Shown in pieces: positions 14,693 to 23,714 of a DNA stretch of 59,649 bases. A model generated the notes under the pieces. It ran no database searches, was not told the DNA's origin, and saw nothing but the letters and a program-made list of their open reading frames with translations. Where the stretch lies: assembly GCA_934454115.1 (NCBI GenBank), contig CAKSFQ010000013.1, forward strand, positions 1 through 59,649. The letters run 5' to 3'. This DNA is from an uncultured Clostridia bacterium. Lineage in GTDB: Bacteria; Bacillota; Clostridia; Monoglobales; Monoglobaceae. Within the stretch, counting starts at the first letter, position 1; each line of letters starts with the position of its first letter. The position numbers were made by a program, and so were the translations under genes.

Positions 14693-16492
14693 ATGGAGTT
14701 AGCCAGAGGACACGTCCTGATTTGCGGCGGTACCGGTTGTACCTCTTCAGGAAGTGAACAAATTATTAAGGAAATGGAAACCCAGCTGAAAGCAAACGGG
14801 CTGGAAAATGAAATTAAAGTCGTAAAGACCGGCTGCTTTGGTCTATGCGCACTCGGTCCGATTATGATCGTATATCCGGAGGGCGCTTTCTATAGCCGGG
14901 TACAGGTTGAAGACGTTAAGGAAATCGTGGAGGAGCATCTGCTGAAGGGACGCATCGTAAAACGTCTGTTATATGATGAAACCGTTCATGCGGGCAGCGA
15001 CGAAATCAAGAGCTTAAATGAAGTTACCTTTTATAAAAAGCAGATGCGTATTGCACTGCGCAACTGCGGCGTCATCAATCCGGAGATGATTGACGAGTAC
15101 ATCGCATTTGACGGCTATAAGGCGCTTGCAAAGGTACTGACCGAGATGAAGCCGGAGGACGTCATCAATGAAATCAAGGCGTCCGGCCTGCGCGGCCGCG
15201 GCGGCGGCGGTTTTCCCACCGGTATGAAGTGGCAGTTTACCGCAAATGCCCCCGGCGAGAAGAAGTTTGTTGCATGTAACGCCGACGAGGGCGACCCCGG
15301 TGCGTTTATGGACAGAAGTATCTTGGAGGGCGATCCCCACAGCGTCATTGAGGCGATGGCGATTGCCGCTTATGCAGTCGGCGCAGACCAGGGTTATATC
15401 TATATCCGTGCCGAATATCCGATTGCCGTAAAACGCTTGCAGATTGCCATTGACCAGGCAAGAGAATACGGCTTGCTCGGCGAGAATATCCTGGACACCG
15501 GCTTTCACTTTAACCTGGAGCTTCGTCTGGGCGCCGGCGCATTTGTCTGCGGTGAGGAAACCGCACTGCTGACCTCGATCGAAGGAAAGCGCGGCGAGCC
15601 GCGTCCCCGTCCTCCGTTCCCGGCGGTCAAGGGTCTTTGGATGAAACCGACCCTGCTCAATAACGTAGAAACCTATGCCAATGTCTGTCAGATTATCTTA
15701 AACGGCGCAGACTGGTTTAAAAGTATCGGTACCGAAAAGAGCAGCGGAACCAAGGTGTTTGCGCTCGGCGGCAAGATCAACAACACCGGTCTTGTGGAGA
15801 TTCCGATGGGTACGACCCTCCGCGAAATCATTGAAGAAATCGGCGGCGGCATCCCGAACGGCAAAAAGTTTAAGGCGGCGCAAACCGGCGGCCCCTCCGG
15901 CGGATGTATTCCGGCTAGCTTAATGGATACGCCGATCGACTACGACTCGCTGATGGCGATCGGTTCCATGATGGGTTCCGGCGGTCTGATCGTTATGGAC
16001 GAGGACAACTGCATGGTGGATATCGCAAAATTCTTCCTGGAATTTACGGTGGACGAGTCCTGCGGTAAGTGCACACCCTGCCGTGTCGGCACCAAGCGGC
16101 TTTACGAGATGCTGGATAAGATCACCAAGGGCCAGGCAACTATGGAGGACTTAGATCGTCTGGAAGAGCTGTGTCTCAGCATCAAGGAAGGTTCACTCTG
16201 CGGACTGGGTCAGACGGCGCCGAACCCCGTTTTATCGACGCTCCGCTATTTTAAAGACGAATACATTGCCCATGTCCGCGACAAACGTTGTCCGGCCGGC
16301 GTATGTAAACATCTTTTGGCATATCGCATCATTCCCGAAAGGTGTAAGGGCTGCAGCGCTTGTTCCCGTGCTTGTCCGGTTGGCGCAATTTCCGGCGAGC
16401 TCAAGAGTCCGTTTGTCATCGCACAAAACAAATGTATTAAGTGCGGCGCTTGTATGTCTACTTGTAAGTTTGGCGCGATTGAGAAGAAATAA
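14693..16492 (+). CDS. hydB: Bifurcating hydrogenase NADH/FMN subunit HydB (NuoF-like)
   Basis: 599 residues, full length for HydB. Order: N-terminal thioredoxin-like [2Fe-2S] domain (GGTGCTSSG, TGCFGLCALGP), NuoF core with GLRGRGGGGFPTGMKW for NADH/FMN binding and CNADEGDPGAF, SLBB region, [4Fe-4S] motif ESCGKCTPCRVG plus a distant Cys in SLCGLGQ, then two C-terminal ferredoxin-type [4Fe-4S] motifs (CKGCSACSRACP, CIKCGACMSTCK). It exchanges electrons between NAD(H), ferredoxin and HydA; the extra ferredoxin domains at the C-terminus mark bifurcating enzymes. Cytoplasmic. Confidence 0.93.
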   Translation: MELARGHVLICGGTGCTSSGSEQIIKEMETQLKANGLENEIKVVKTGCFGLCALGPIMIVYPEGAFYSRVQVEDVKEIVEEHLLKGRIVKRLLYDETVHAGSDEIKSLNEVTFYKKQMRIALRNCGVINPEMIDEYIAFDGYKALAKVLTEMKPEDVINEIKASGLRGRGGGGFPTGMKWQFTANAPGEKKFVACNADEGDPGAFMDRSILEGDPHSVIEAMAIAAYAVGADQGYIYIRAEYPIAVKRLQIAIDQAREYGLLGENILDTGFHFNLELRLGAGAFVCGEETALLTSIEGKRGEPRPRPPFPAVKGLWMKPTLLNNVETYANVCQIILNGADWFKSIGTEKSSGTKVFALGGKINNTGLVEIPMGTTLREIIEEIGGGIPNGKKFKAAQTGGPSGGCIPASLMDTPIDYDSLMAIGSMMGSGGLIVMDEDNCMVDIAKFFLEFTVDESCGKCTPCRVGTKRLYEMLDKITKGQATMEDLDRLEELCLSIKEGSLCGLGQTAPNPVLSTLRYFKDEYIAHVRDKRCPAGVCKHLLAYRIIPERCKGCSACSRACPVGAISGELKSPFVIAQNKCIKCGACMSTCKFGAIEKK

Positions 16493-16510
16493 GAAAGGGG
16501 GACGATAAAG

Positions 16511-18250
16511 ATGGAAAATGTAACACTCAAAATCAACGGCCAGGAGATTACCGTCCCGGCAAATTATACTATTTTACAGGCAGCACGCAAAGCAGGCATC
16601 AACATTCCTACTTTGTGTTACTTAAAGGACGTAAGCCAGACAGGCTCCTGCCGCATGTGTGTGGTTGAGGTAAAAGGCGCAAGAAATCTGCAGGCTGCCT
16701 GCGTATATCCGGTAGCGGAGGGACTGGAGGTATTTACCAATACCCCAAAGGTACGCCGCTCCCGCAAGGTTACCTTAGAGCTGCTGCTTTCTAATCACGA
16801 CCGCAAGTGCTTAACCTGCGCGAGGAACCAAAACTGCGAATTGCAGACGCTGTCCGAGGAGCTTGGCATCGACCAACTCTCCTACGAGGGCGAGCGGAAC
16901 CAATACGAGATTGACGATCTGTCTCCCTCGATTGTGCGTGACAACAACAAGTGCGTGCTTTGCCGCCGCTGCGTCAGCGCATGTAAAACGATTCAGACCG
17001 TTGCCGTGATTGACGCGACCGAGCGCGGTTTTCACACCACCATTGCAACACCGTTTAACCAGTCGCTGAGCGAGGTGCCCTGTGTCAACTGTGGCCAGTG
17101 TATTGTTGCCTGTCCGGTCGGCGCACTGCGTGAAAAGGATAACACCGACGAGGTCTGGGAGGCTTTGGCCGATCCGGAAAAGGTGGTTATTGTACAAACC
17201 GCTCCGGCAGTTCGTGCCGCACTGGGCGAGGAGTTTGGTATGCCGATCGGCACCCCGGTCACCGGAAAAATGGCAGCGGCGCTGAAAAGACTCGGCTTTG
17301 ACCGCACCTTTGATACCGATACCGGCGCGGATTTAACCATTATTGAAGAGGGCAACGAGCTGCTCTCCAGAATCCAGAACGGCGGAAAGCTGCCGCTGAT
17401 TACCTCCTGCAGCCCCGGCTGGATTAAGTTCTGCGAGCACAACTTTCCGGACTTTTTGGACAATCTGTCCAGCTGTAAGTCGCCGCATCAGATGTTTGGC
17501 GCCATCCTGAAATCCTACTATGCAGAAAAAGAGGGGATTGATCCCAAAAACATTATCAATGTTTCGGTGATGCCCTGTGTCGCAAAGAAGTTTGAAAGCG
17601 GCCGCGAAGAGATGGAGGCAGCCGGTCTGCGCGATGTTGATATCGTAATCTCCACCCGTGAGCTTGCTAAGATGATCAAGGAAGCCGGCATTCAGTTCAC
17701 TGAGCTGCCGGATGAAGCATTTGACGCCCCCTTTGCGGAAGCCAGCGGCGCCGGCGTGATCTTCGGCGCAACCGGCGGCGTTATGGAGGCCGCGCTGCGC
17801 ACGGTTGCAGAAAAGATTACCGGAAAGGAACTTTTGTCGATTGATTTCACGCAGGTACGCGGCACCGATGGCATCAAAGAGGCGACGGTGCCGGTCGGCG
17901 ATTTGAATGTACGTGTCGCAGTTGCACACGGTCTCGGCAATGCGCGGAAACTTCTGGAGCGCATCCGCAGCGGCGAAGCCAGCTACGAATTTATTGAAAT
18001 CATGGCATGCCCCGGCGGTTGTGTGACCGGCGGCGGTCAGCCCATTGTTTCGGCCAGAAAACAAATGGATATCAACCTAAAGGCAGAGCGTGCCAAGGCG
18101 CTTTACAGCGAGGACGCCAACGCACCGATCCGCAAGAGCCACGAGAACCCGGATATCATCAAACTGTATGAGGAATTTCTCGGCGAGCCGGGCGGACACA
18201 AAGCGCATGAGCTTTTGCACACCCACTATCACGCACGGCCGAAATTCTAA
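16511..18250 (+). CDS. hydA: [FeFe]-hydrogenase catalytic subunit HydA
   Basis: 579 residues. N-terminal [2Fe-2S] ferredoxin domain (GSCRMCVVEV), His-Cys [4Fe-4S] motif HDRKCLTCARNQNC, two [4Fe-4S] motifs (CVLCRRCVSAC, CVNCGQCIVACP). The H-cluster domain has all three active-site motifs intact: TSCSPGW, MPCVAKKFE and ACPGGCVTGGGQP. The small-subunit-like C-terminus ends in HELLHTHYHARPKF. Makes or oxidises H2 in the cytoplasm with HydB and HydC. GGGGG-type site 6 bases upstream; 18 bases after hydB. The intact motifs contrast with the altered ones in the sensor protein at 10738. Confidence 0.96.
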   Translation: MENVTLKINGQEITVPANYTILQAARKAGINIPTLCYLKDVSQTGSCRMCVVEVKGARNLQAACVYPVAEGLEVFTNTPKVRRSRKVTLELLLSNHDRKCLTCARNQNCELQTLSEELGIDQLSYEGERNQYEIDDLSPSIVRDNNKCVLCRRCVSACKTIQTVAVIDATERGFHTTIATPFNQSLSEVPCVNCGQCIVACPVGALREKDNTDEVWEALADPEKVVIVQTAPAVRAALGEEFGMPIGTPVTGKMAAALKRLGFDRTFDTDTGADLTIIEEGNELLSRIQNGGKLPLITSCSPGWIKFCEHNFPDFLDNLSSCKSPHQMFGAILKSYYAEKEGIDPKNIINVSVMPCVAKKFESGREEMEAAGLRDVDIVISTRELAKMIKEAGIQFTELPDEAFDAPFAEASGAGVIFGATGGVMEAALRTVAEKITGKELLSIDFTQVRGTDGIKEATVPVGDLNVRVAVAHGLGNARKLLERIRSGEASYEFIEIMACPGGCVTGGGQPIVSARKQMDINLKAERAKALYSEDANAPIRKSHENPDIIKLYEEFLGEPGGHKAHELLHTHYHARPKF

Positions 18251-18276
18251 TTTGCCCCAGCAAAAGGAAACCAAAA

Positions 18277-18310
18277 GAACGGAGCAGACCATACGTGGTC
18301 TGCTCCGTTT
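18277..18310. terminator. Terminator after hydA (copy 1 of duplicated hairpin)
   Basis: ACGGAGCAGACC (18279-18290) and GGTCTGCTCCGT (18297-18308), perfect 12-bp stem, 6-base loop, followed by TTT. The 34-base segment 18277-18310 recurs at 18541-18574 with a single loop change. Confidence 0.85.
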
Positions 18311-18540
18311 CAGACTGCCCCCAAAGTCGATTTTCAGCAAGATATTGCTTTGAATCAATTGCCCTTCGCCCATAAATCCGTCGCCGCGCCCGTACGGCAA
18401 TGTCGCAATATCTTGCCGAAATCGACGTAAAATCGGCGAAAAATTTCATTGCCGTGCCGCCGTGGTGGGCATGGCGGAACAGGGGACGGCGATTAGATCA
18501 AAATGAAATTTTTCGCAAAATAGAGTTTATCGACATGCTC
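18311..18540 (-). repeat. Interspersed element R1, copy a (230 bp)
   Basis: Non-coding element between two copies of one terminator. It matches 49577-49968 in inverse orientation over three blocks (ends and middle). Ends are CAGACTG (left) and CATGCTC (right). Internal arms AATGAAATTTTTCG (18502-18515) and its complement (18437-18450) form a 14-bp stem; CAAGATATTGC-type arms form a second. No ORF with a ribosome binding site. Copy a is shorter than copy b because it lacks two internal segments. Confidence 0.8.
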
Positions 18541-18574
18541 GAACGGAGCAGACCATACGCGGTCTGCTCCGTTT
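18541..18574. terminator. Second copy of the terminator, facing the A2M gene
   Basis: The same 12-bp stem (18543-18554 with 18561-18572), loop ATACGC instead of ATACGT, followed by TTTTAT. It lies 20 bases past the stop of the minus-strand alpha-2-macroglobulin-like gene. Confidence 0.8.
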
Positions 18575-18593
18575 TATGTTGTGTTACGATATC

Positions 18594-21500
18594 TTAGCGG
18601 ATCATCAAAAGATCATCTTCGCCCCAGGTCAGGCTATCCCTGCTCCGCAGGCTTTGTACCAAAGTTCCCTCCGCACGGTAGGTACCCGGACTGATGACCC
18701 TTGCATAGTAATAATAGAGTCTGCCGGTGTAGAAACGGCTGTTGTAGTCATAAAACCGCACCTTTTGACCGTCCGCCTCCGCATAGCGCAGGCAGCCGAG
18801 GCCAAACCGACCCGTCTCGTTTTCGTCCATCTTTGCAGAATCTTCGACATAGGCCAGCCCGGCCGGCAGATAATCGGTCACAGAATATGCGCCGTCTAAC
18901 GCCAAGTTACTGTAATCGATCCAGAGGTTCACCCGTATCAGGTCGCCCTCACGCAGTTCTTTGGTTGCGTTTTCATCGCCAACCTTGTAATAGCGGCGTT
19001 TTACCTGAATCCGCGAATCCATCGCCGTGTCGGCATCGATAGCCTTTGCCTCGGCGGTGAGCACCTCCACATCGCCATTTACCTCCAAAATCTCCAGTTC
19101 GTCCATTTGACTGCCCGGCACTGTCAGCACAAAGCTGCCAAACTCTTTCAGATCAGCGGTTTTGGTATCGCCAAAGAGCCGATAGGTCACACTGCCCGTC
19201 TCTGCCGTGCTGTCTCTCAATGCTTCTTTCAGGTAAGAAACCTCTTCTAAGTTAATGAGTATATCCTCGGTCTCGTTTTCGATGCTGTATCGGTACAGGC
19301 CGTCCCGCTCCGGCTTTTGCAATGCGGCCGCCAGATAGGCCGTCTGTGCTGTCAGCGTTCGGATTTTATCCCGGCTGTCCCCGACCGAAAGAATCGCATA
19401 CGGCTCTGATTTCTCAATAGAAGGCAGGAGATACCGATCATAGATTGCAGACGCTGTCTCCGTCTCTCCGAGCGAGAGGTAGGCAAGCGCCAGATAAATC
19501 GCATCCTGCGCGTCCATCGTATCCATCTCCGAAAAGCGCTGCAAATCATCCAGCACCGGCTCGCCCAGCTGCGTCAGACCATAGAGGGCGCAAAGCTTAC
19601 TGTCCTCATTTTCTCCTTCATACCGATCATACAGATACCTGCGAAGCGTATCAAAATTCCATGCATCCTTGAAATAGGGCATGAGCCGCACGGTGAGATC
19701 CAAATCGCTCTGTGCATAGGGCAGCATCGCCGCACCGCCGTCCTCTTTTTGATAAGCGGTCGGATCAAAGTAAACGGTTTCCTCTTCGGCAAGATCCGGG
19801 AAATACGTGCGAATCAGTTCCTTTGCCGCGGTCGCTGCCGCATATTTTTCAATCCGGTCGCCATATACGCTGCAAAGATTCAGCAGCCGATACAAATACT
19901 GACCTCTGCCGCGGTCGGTAAAAATCACGTGGCTCAGCCCTGTGCTGTCCGCCGAAATCCGCATTCCGGCCGACGCGCTCTCACGGTTCACCGTCTGTTT
20001 CTGCCGATATCCGTCGATCACGCGGTACGGATGCTCAATGCTATCCTGCTTTCCCTGCTCCGTCTGCGCCGCAATCACCAGACAGTCCTCACCGGCAAAA
20101 TACATCTCCCATAGAGGGATCGTCACATGTTGATAGGCCTTTGCAGTCGCCGTTCGCTTTTCCTCCGGGTTGCTCTTGCGGTAAACCGTAAAGTTCACCG
20201 TCTCTTCGCGGTTCAGCCCGTCGCCGTACGCGCTGACCGAGAGGGACGGAATGTCTCCCGTTAAGAACGTGCTGCCAAGCGCATAGTTGATAAACATGGG
20301 CTGACTGACCGCGATCGCGTGCACCAGGTTACCCGCCATGTAGTCCTCGGTCACGCCGGACAAGGTCAGCCGCCAAGCGGTGATGTTATCCGGCAGTGTA
20401 AAGCTGTATACCGCCTCTCCGTTCTCGTTGGTCCTGATCCGATCAAACAGCGCCGTATCCCGAAAATCGCTGCGTGCATCAATTGCGCCCTCTTCCTCAG
20501 CCGGCTCCGGCTTACTGCTTGCACGATCTTCCGCTGCATACGCCGCCTCCTTTGCGTTGTTAGCACCGCCGATTCCGCCGGAAGCCCTTCCCATATCACC
20601 GTCCTCGGCAGAGTGCGTTGCAGCGCTTCGCAAAAGGCCGTGACCGACGTTTTGGTATAAATCGCGCAGGGTATCCACCGCGTGATCGCGCAGAGAAAGC
20701 TGCGCCTCGTCCACCACGCTGAGGTTTAGATCAGCCTGTTTCGGATTTCCGTCCCGATCCTTCACCGTAATCATCAGATGACAGGTGTCACCCGGCAGAT
20801 ACCGCTCCCGATCCGTCTGTACCGAAATGGTCAGCGCCTCATCCTCCAACTCGTATCGCAGGTTTTGATACATACGATAGCCCGACTGATAATGTCTGCC
20901 GTCGAAATAGTATGCCATCACGTAAAAGTTTGGCGCGTCCTCCTTCCGGAAGGTGTCGCGGTATTCGTTTTTCGTAATGCAATAATCTGCAATGCCGTTT
21001 CGTGCCTTGACAAAAAGTGTTTGACCGGTTTTTACTGTATCTTTTCCGTTTTGCAGGGTAAGCGTAACCTCATCCCCGTCCCGATAACTCCATTTTGCGC
21101 CGTCCAAACGGTAACCTTCTTCCTCATACGATAAACGCCGCTCGCTCAAATACTGCCTTTGCGTAATCGTACGCCCTGCCTTATCGGCGGCGGTCAGCGC
21201 CACATAATAGCGCTCACCGTCACGGTTTGGCAGATTCCACTGTTCCTTTGCCATACCGTTTTCATCGGTCGTCATGGTGAATGTCTTGATCTTTTCTTCT
21301 TTCGTCTCATAAATATACCGGGGTACATTCTTCTTTTCAATAAAATCGTACTCGGTACCGTCCTGAATCTTTTCTTCATAGGAACGGTACACCTCTGCCT
21401 TCACCTTGCGGTCTGCCGCCGGTGCTGCCAGATAGTCCCCGTAGTGCTCCGCACTGCCGTCTAAAAGGCGCTCCAGGGTCACATCGTTAAGAGATACTTG

Positions 21501-23561
21501 CACTGATGCGGCTTTCCCGTCCCGCTCGCCCTCCGCCTCCATGGCGATATCGCGCTGAAAGGTTCGTATGCTGCACTCGTCCTCGATCTCGCCCAGCTCC
21601 GGCATGGTTGCGGTCACCTTTACATACACAGTATGCTCTACACCATGATACTCCGCGGATGCCGGCGGTGCAGTAAACGAAACGGTTGCACAGCCCTCTG
21701 CATCGGTCACCGCGCTGCCGCTTGCAATCACATCATAACGGTACCCCTCCTCGTCCCACGAATCGCCTAACACCTGATAAGTAACCCCTAAATCCGGCAG
21801 CGGCGTTCCCTCGTAAAAGGCTGCCTTGATTGCGACATTCACGCTCTCACCGGCGAAAATCGCCGCTTTATCGGCAGCGGCGCTAAGGCTGTATGCCGGC
21901 TTTTGATAGTCCGCAACCTCAAAATAGACCTGACCTAGGGTAATGTTATTTTCCTCCTTATAATTTCCCTGATAAACCGTAATGCAATAATTGCCGGGGG
22001 AGAGCGAGGGCAATGCCACCGTCCCGGAATACACACCGTTTTCCACAGTAAAGGTCTGCTTTTGCAAAATGGAATGCGCATCACGCCAATAACCTTGGCT
22101 CAGCACCGCTGTCACGGCGCCAACTGCATCGCTCCCCTGCTGTCTGGGTTTTGCAAATCCCCACAGAGAAACCGCGTCCGATTTTTGATACAAAGACCGA
22201 TCGGTCTGTAATACTGTCCAGTAGTCCTCCCGATTTCCGTAATGATTCACGCCTGCATACGGATCTGACACGCCAAAATAGATGCAACGCTCTCTCTCCG
22301 ATGTGACAAAAAGCTCGGTAATACGCTCGTATGGCTCTGTGACTGCGGCCAGTCCGTTCTCATCCGTCCGATAGACCGCACCGGTTGCTGCACTCTTAAC
22401 CTCTGCATTGCCGGCAGCCTTGCCCGTCTTGATACTGTTGACCCATACCAGCGTTTTATCCGCATCGCTGATTACCTGCAGCGGCAGATCGTTGATTTGC
22501 AGCACCATATACTCGGTCTTTTGTCCGCACTGCACCGCAAGAAGGTAAAAGCCCTCCTCCAGGCAATCCGGCAGCGTGATGCTCGCGCGGCCGTAGACCG
22601 ACAGATCCTCCGCCGTAAACTGCATTACACATTCCATCTGCTGTACATCCTTGCCGATGTCCTTCGGGCGGCTCACCGACGCCCAAACCGGAAATGTCTG
22701 CATGGCACGCACGTCCTGTATCGCCTTTTGATCCTCGGCATACCGATACACACAAACCTTGGCGTCAACGGATTTTTTTTCGTTGTCATACACCCAAAGA
22801 TCAACGGCGGGCGCGGCCATGGTAGAAAATTCCTCATAATTAGAGGATAACCACAGAGAGGTTTCTGCCTCTGTCTCTTCCTCGCTGCCGGGCGCGGCCT
22901 CGGTTTCAAAGGAGAATACGGTATCCTCTGCAATCCGGCCGCCGCTGATCGGGCTGACAAGACCGGCCGCTGCCACAACAGTGTATACCGTACCGTAGTC
23001 AAGGCCTTTCGGAACAAACACCGCCGTGTTGTTATGATATTCAAACGCGCCCTCAACCGCCGGGGTAATGGAGAAATAATCCTCCATGGCTGCATGTTCC
23101 TCACCGGCAAAAATATCTTCATTATATGTAATTTCAATGCCGGAATTGACCGGAACGCCGGTTGCCGCCTGCGCCGGGAATACCGCGCTGACCGCAAAAC
23201 GCTTTTGCGTCTGAAACGCCCACGCGAGCGTTTCATTTTCGTCCCGCCAGCAAAAACGGTACAGCGTATTACCGGAAAGCGCCTCGGACGGGGTCACATA
23301 AAACTCCGTCTCGCTGTGTTCTTCCACCAAAAGCGGCGGCTGACCTTCAATCGAAAGCGACGCCCCTACCGCCTCCGCCGTTTTCGCCTCCGGTGTTGTG
23401 AAGATCCAGGTTCCGTCCGGTTCGGCGCTGCTGACCGAACCCGAAACCGGGGTCAGTCCGTAGCCGGATTTTTCGCCCTCGTACATGGCCGATGCCGGCA
23501 GGCAGCCGAGCAGCAGCATCAGGCTCAGCAGCACGGCACACCATCTCTTTCCCATCTTCAT
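18594..23561 (-). CDS. Alpha-2-macroglobulin-like surface protein, no thioester
   Basis: 1655 residues, starting at ATG 23561 with AAGGAGG at 8 bases. Signal peptide MGKRWCAVLLSLMLLLGCLPASA; the LLGC could also be a lipobox. Then an Ig-like/Big_5 domain, MG-type beta domains (LSLWGFAKPRQ region, residues about 460-950), the A2M central region (SDFRDTALFDRIRTNENGEA then FTLPDNITAWRLTLSGVTED) and an alpha-helical thioester-like domain ending in a receptor-like domain. The place of the CxEQ thioester reads LLNLCSVYGDRIEK, so covalent trapping is not possible. Bacterial A2Ms guard the envelope against proteases. Likely anchored outside the membrane; partner unknown. Confidence 0.85.
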   Translation of the reverse strand: MKMGKRWCAVLLSLMLLLGCLPASAMYEGEKSGYGLTPVSGSVSSAEPDGTWIFTTPEAKTAEAVGASLSIEGQPPLLVEEHSETEFYVTPSEALSGNTLYRFCWRDENETLAWAFQTQKRFAVSAVFPAQAATGVPVNSGIEITYNEDIFAGEEHAAMEDYFSITPAVEGAFEYHNNTAVFVPKGLDYGTVYTVVAAAGLVSPISGGRIAEDTVFSFETEAAPGSEEETEAETSLWLSSNYEEFSTMAAPAVDLWVYDNEKKSVDAKVCVYRYAEDQKAIQDVRAMQTFPVWASVSRPKDIGKDVQQMECVMQFTAEDLSVYGRASITLPDCLEEGFYLLAVQCGQKTEYMVLQINDLPLQVISDADKTLVWVNSIKTGKAAGNAEVKSAATGAVYRTDENGLAAVTEPYERITELFVTSERERCIYFGVSDPYAGVNHYGNREDYWTVLQTDRSLYQKSDAVSLWGFAKPRQQGSDAVGAVTAVLSQGYWRDAHSILQKQTFTVENGVYSGTVALPSLSPGNYCITVYQGNYKEENNITLGQVYFEVADYQKPAYSLSAAADKAAIFAGESVNVAIKAAFYEGTPLPDLGVTYQVLGDSWDEEGYRYDVIASGSAVTDAEGCATVSFTAPPASAEYHGVEHTVYVKVTATMPELGEIEDECSIRTFQRDIAMEAEGERDGKAASVQVSLNDVTLERLLDGSAEHYGDYLAAPAADRKVKAEVYRSYEEKIQDGTEYDFIEKKNVPRYIYETKEEKIKTFTMTTDENGMAKEQWNLPNRDGERYYVALTAADKAGRTITQRQYLSERRLSYEEEGYRLDGAKWSYRDGDEVTLTLQNGKDTVKTGQTLFVKARNGIADYCITKNEYRDTFRKEDAPNFYVMAYYFDGRHYQSGYRMYQNLRYELEDEALTISVQTDRERYLPGDTCHLMITVKDRDGNPKQADLNLSVVDEAQLSLRDHAVDTLRDLYQNVGHGLLRSAATHSAEDGDMGRASGGIGGANNAKEAAYAAEDRASSKPEPAEEEGAIDARSDFRDTALFDRIRTNENGEAVYSFTLPDNITAWRLTLSGVTEDYMAGNLVHAIAVSQPMFINYALGSTFLTGDIPSLSVSAYGDGLNREETVNFTVYRKSNPEEKRTATAKAYQHVTIPLWEMYFAGEDCLVIAAQTEQGKQDSIEHPYRVIDGYRQKQTVNRESASAGMRISADSTGLSHVIFTDRGRGQYLYRLLNLCSVYGDRIEKYAAATAAKELIRTYFPDLAEEETVYFDPTAYQKEDGGAAMLPYAQSDLDLTVRLMPYFKDAWNFDTLRRYLYDRYEGENEDSKLCALYGLTQLGEPVLDDLQRFSEMDTMDAQDAIYLALAYLSLGETETASAIYDRYLLPSIEKSEPYAILSVGDSRDKIRTLTAQTAYLAAALQKPERDGLYRYSIENETEDILINLEEVSYLKEALRDSTAETGSVTYRLFGDTKTADLKEFGSFVLTVPGSQMDELEILEVNGDVEVLTAEAKAIDADTAMDSRIQVKRRYYKVGDENATKELREGDLIRVNLWIDYSNLALDGAYSVTDYLPAGLAYVEDSAKMDENETGRFGLGCLRYAEADGQKVRFYDYNSRFYTGRLYYYYARVISPGTYRAEGTLVQSLRSRDSLTWGEDDLLMIR

Positions 23562-23686
23562 CCTACTCTCCTCCTTATTTCTGCCAAAACTTTGGAACAG
23601 TTGTTCGTTTTTCTACGTTTTAGACGGCGCAAACAGGAAAAAGGTTCCTGTTTTTAGAAATTTTCCTTTTAAAAAAATCAAAAAAA

Positions 23687-23714
23687 GGCGGCGGTTTGCG
23701 CCGCCACCTTTTTC
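23687..23714 (-). terminator. Terminator of the SLH-M15 gene
   Basis: GGCGGCG (23687-23693) with CGCCGCC (23699-23705), 5-base loop, followed on the minus strand by TTTTTTGATTTTTTT. It begins 10 bases past the stop. Confidence 0.8.
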
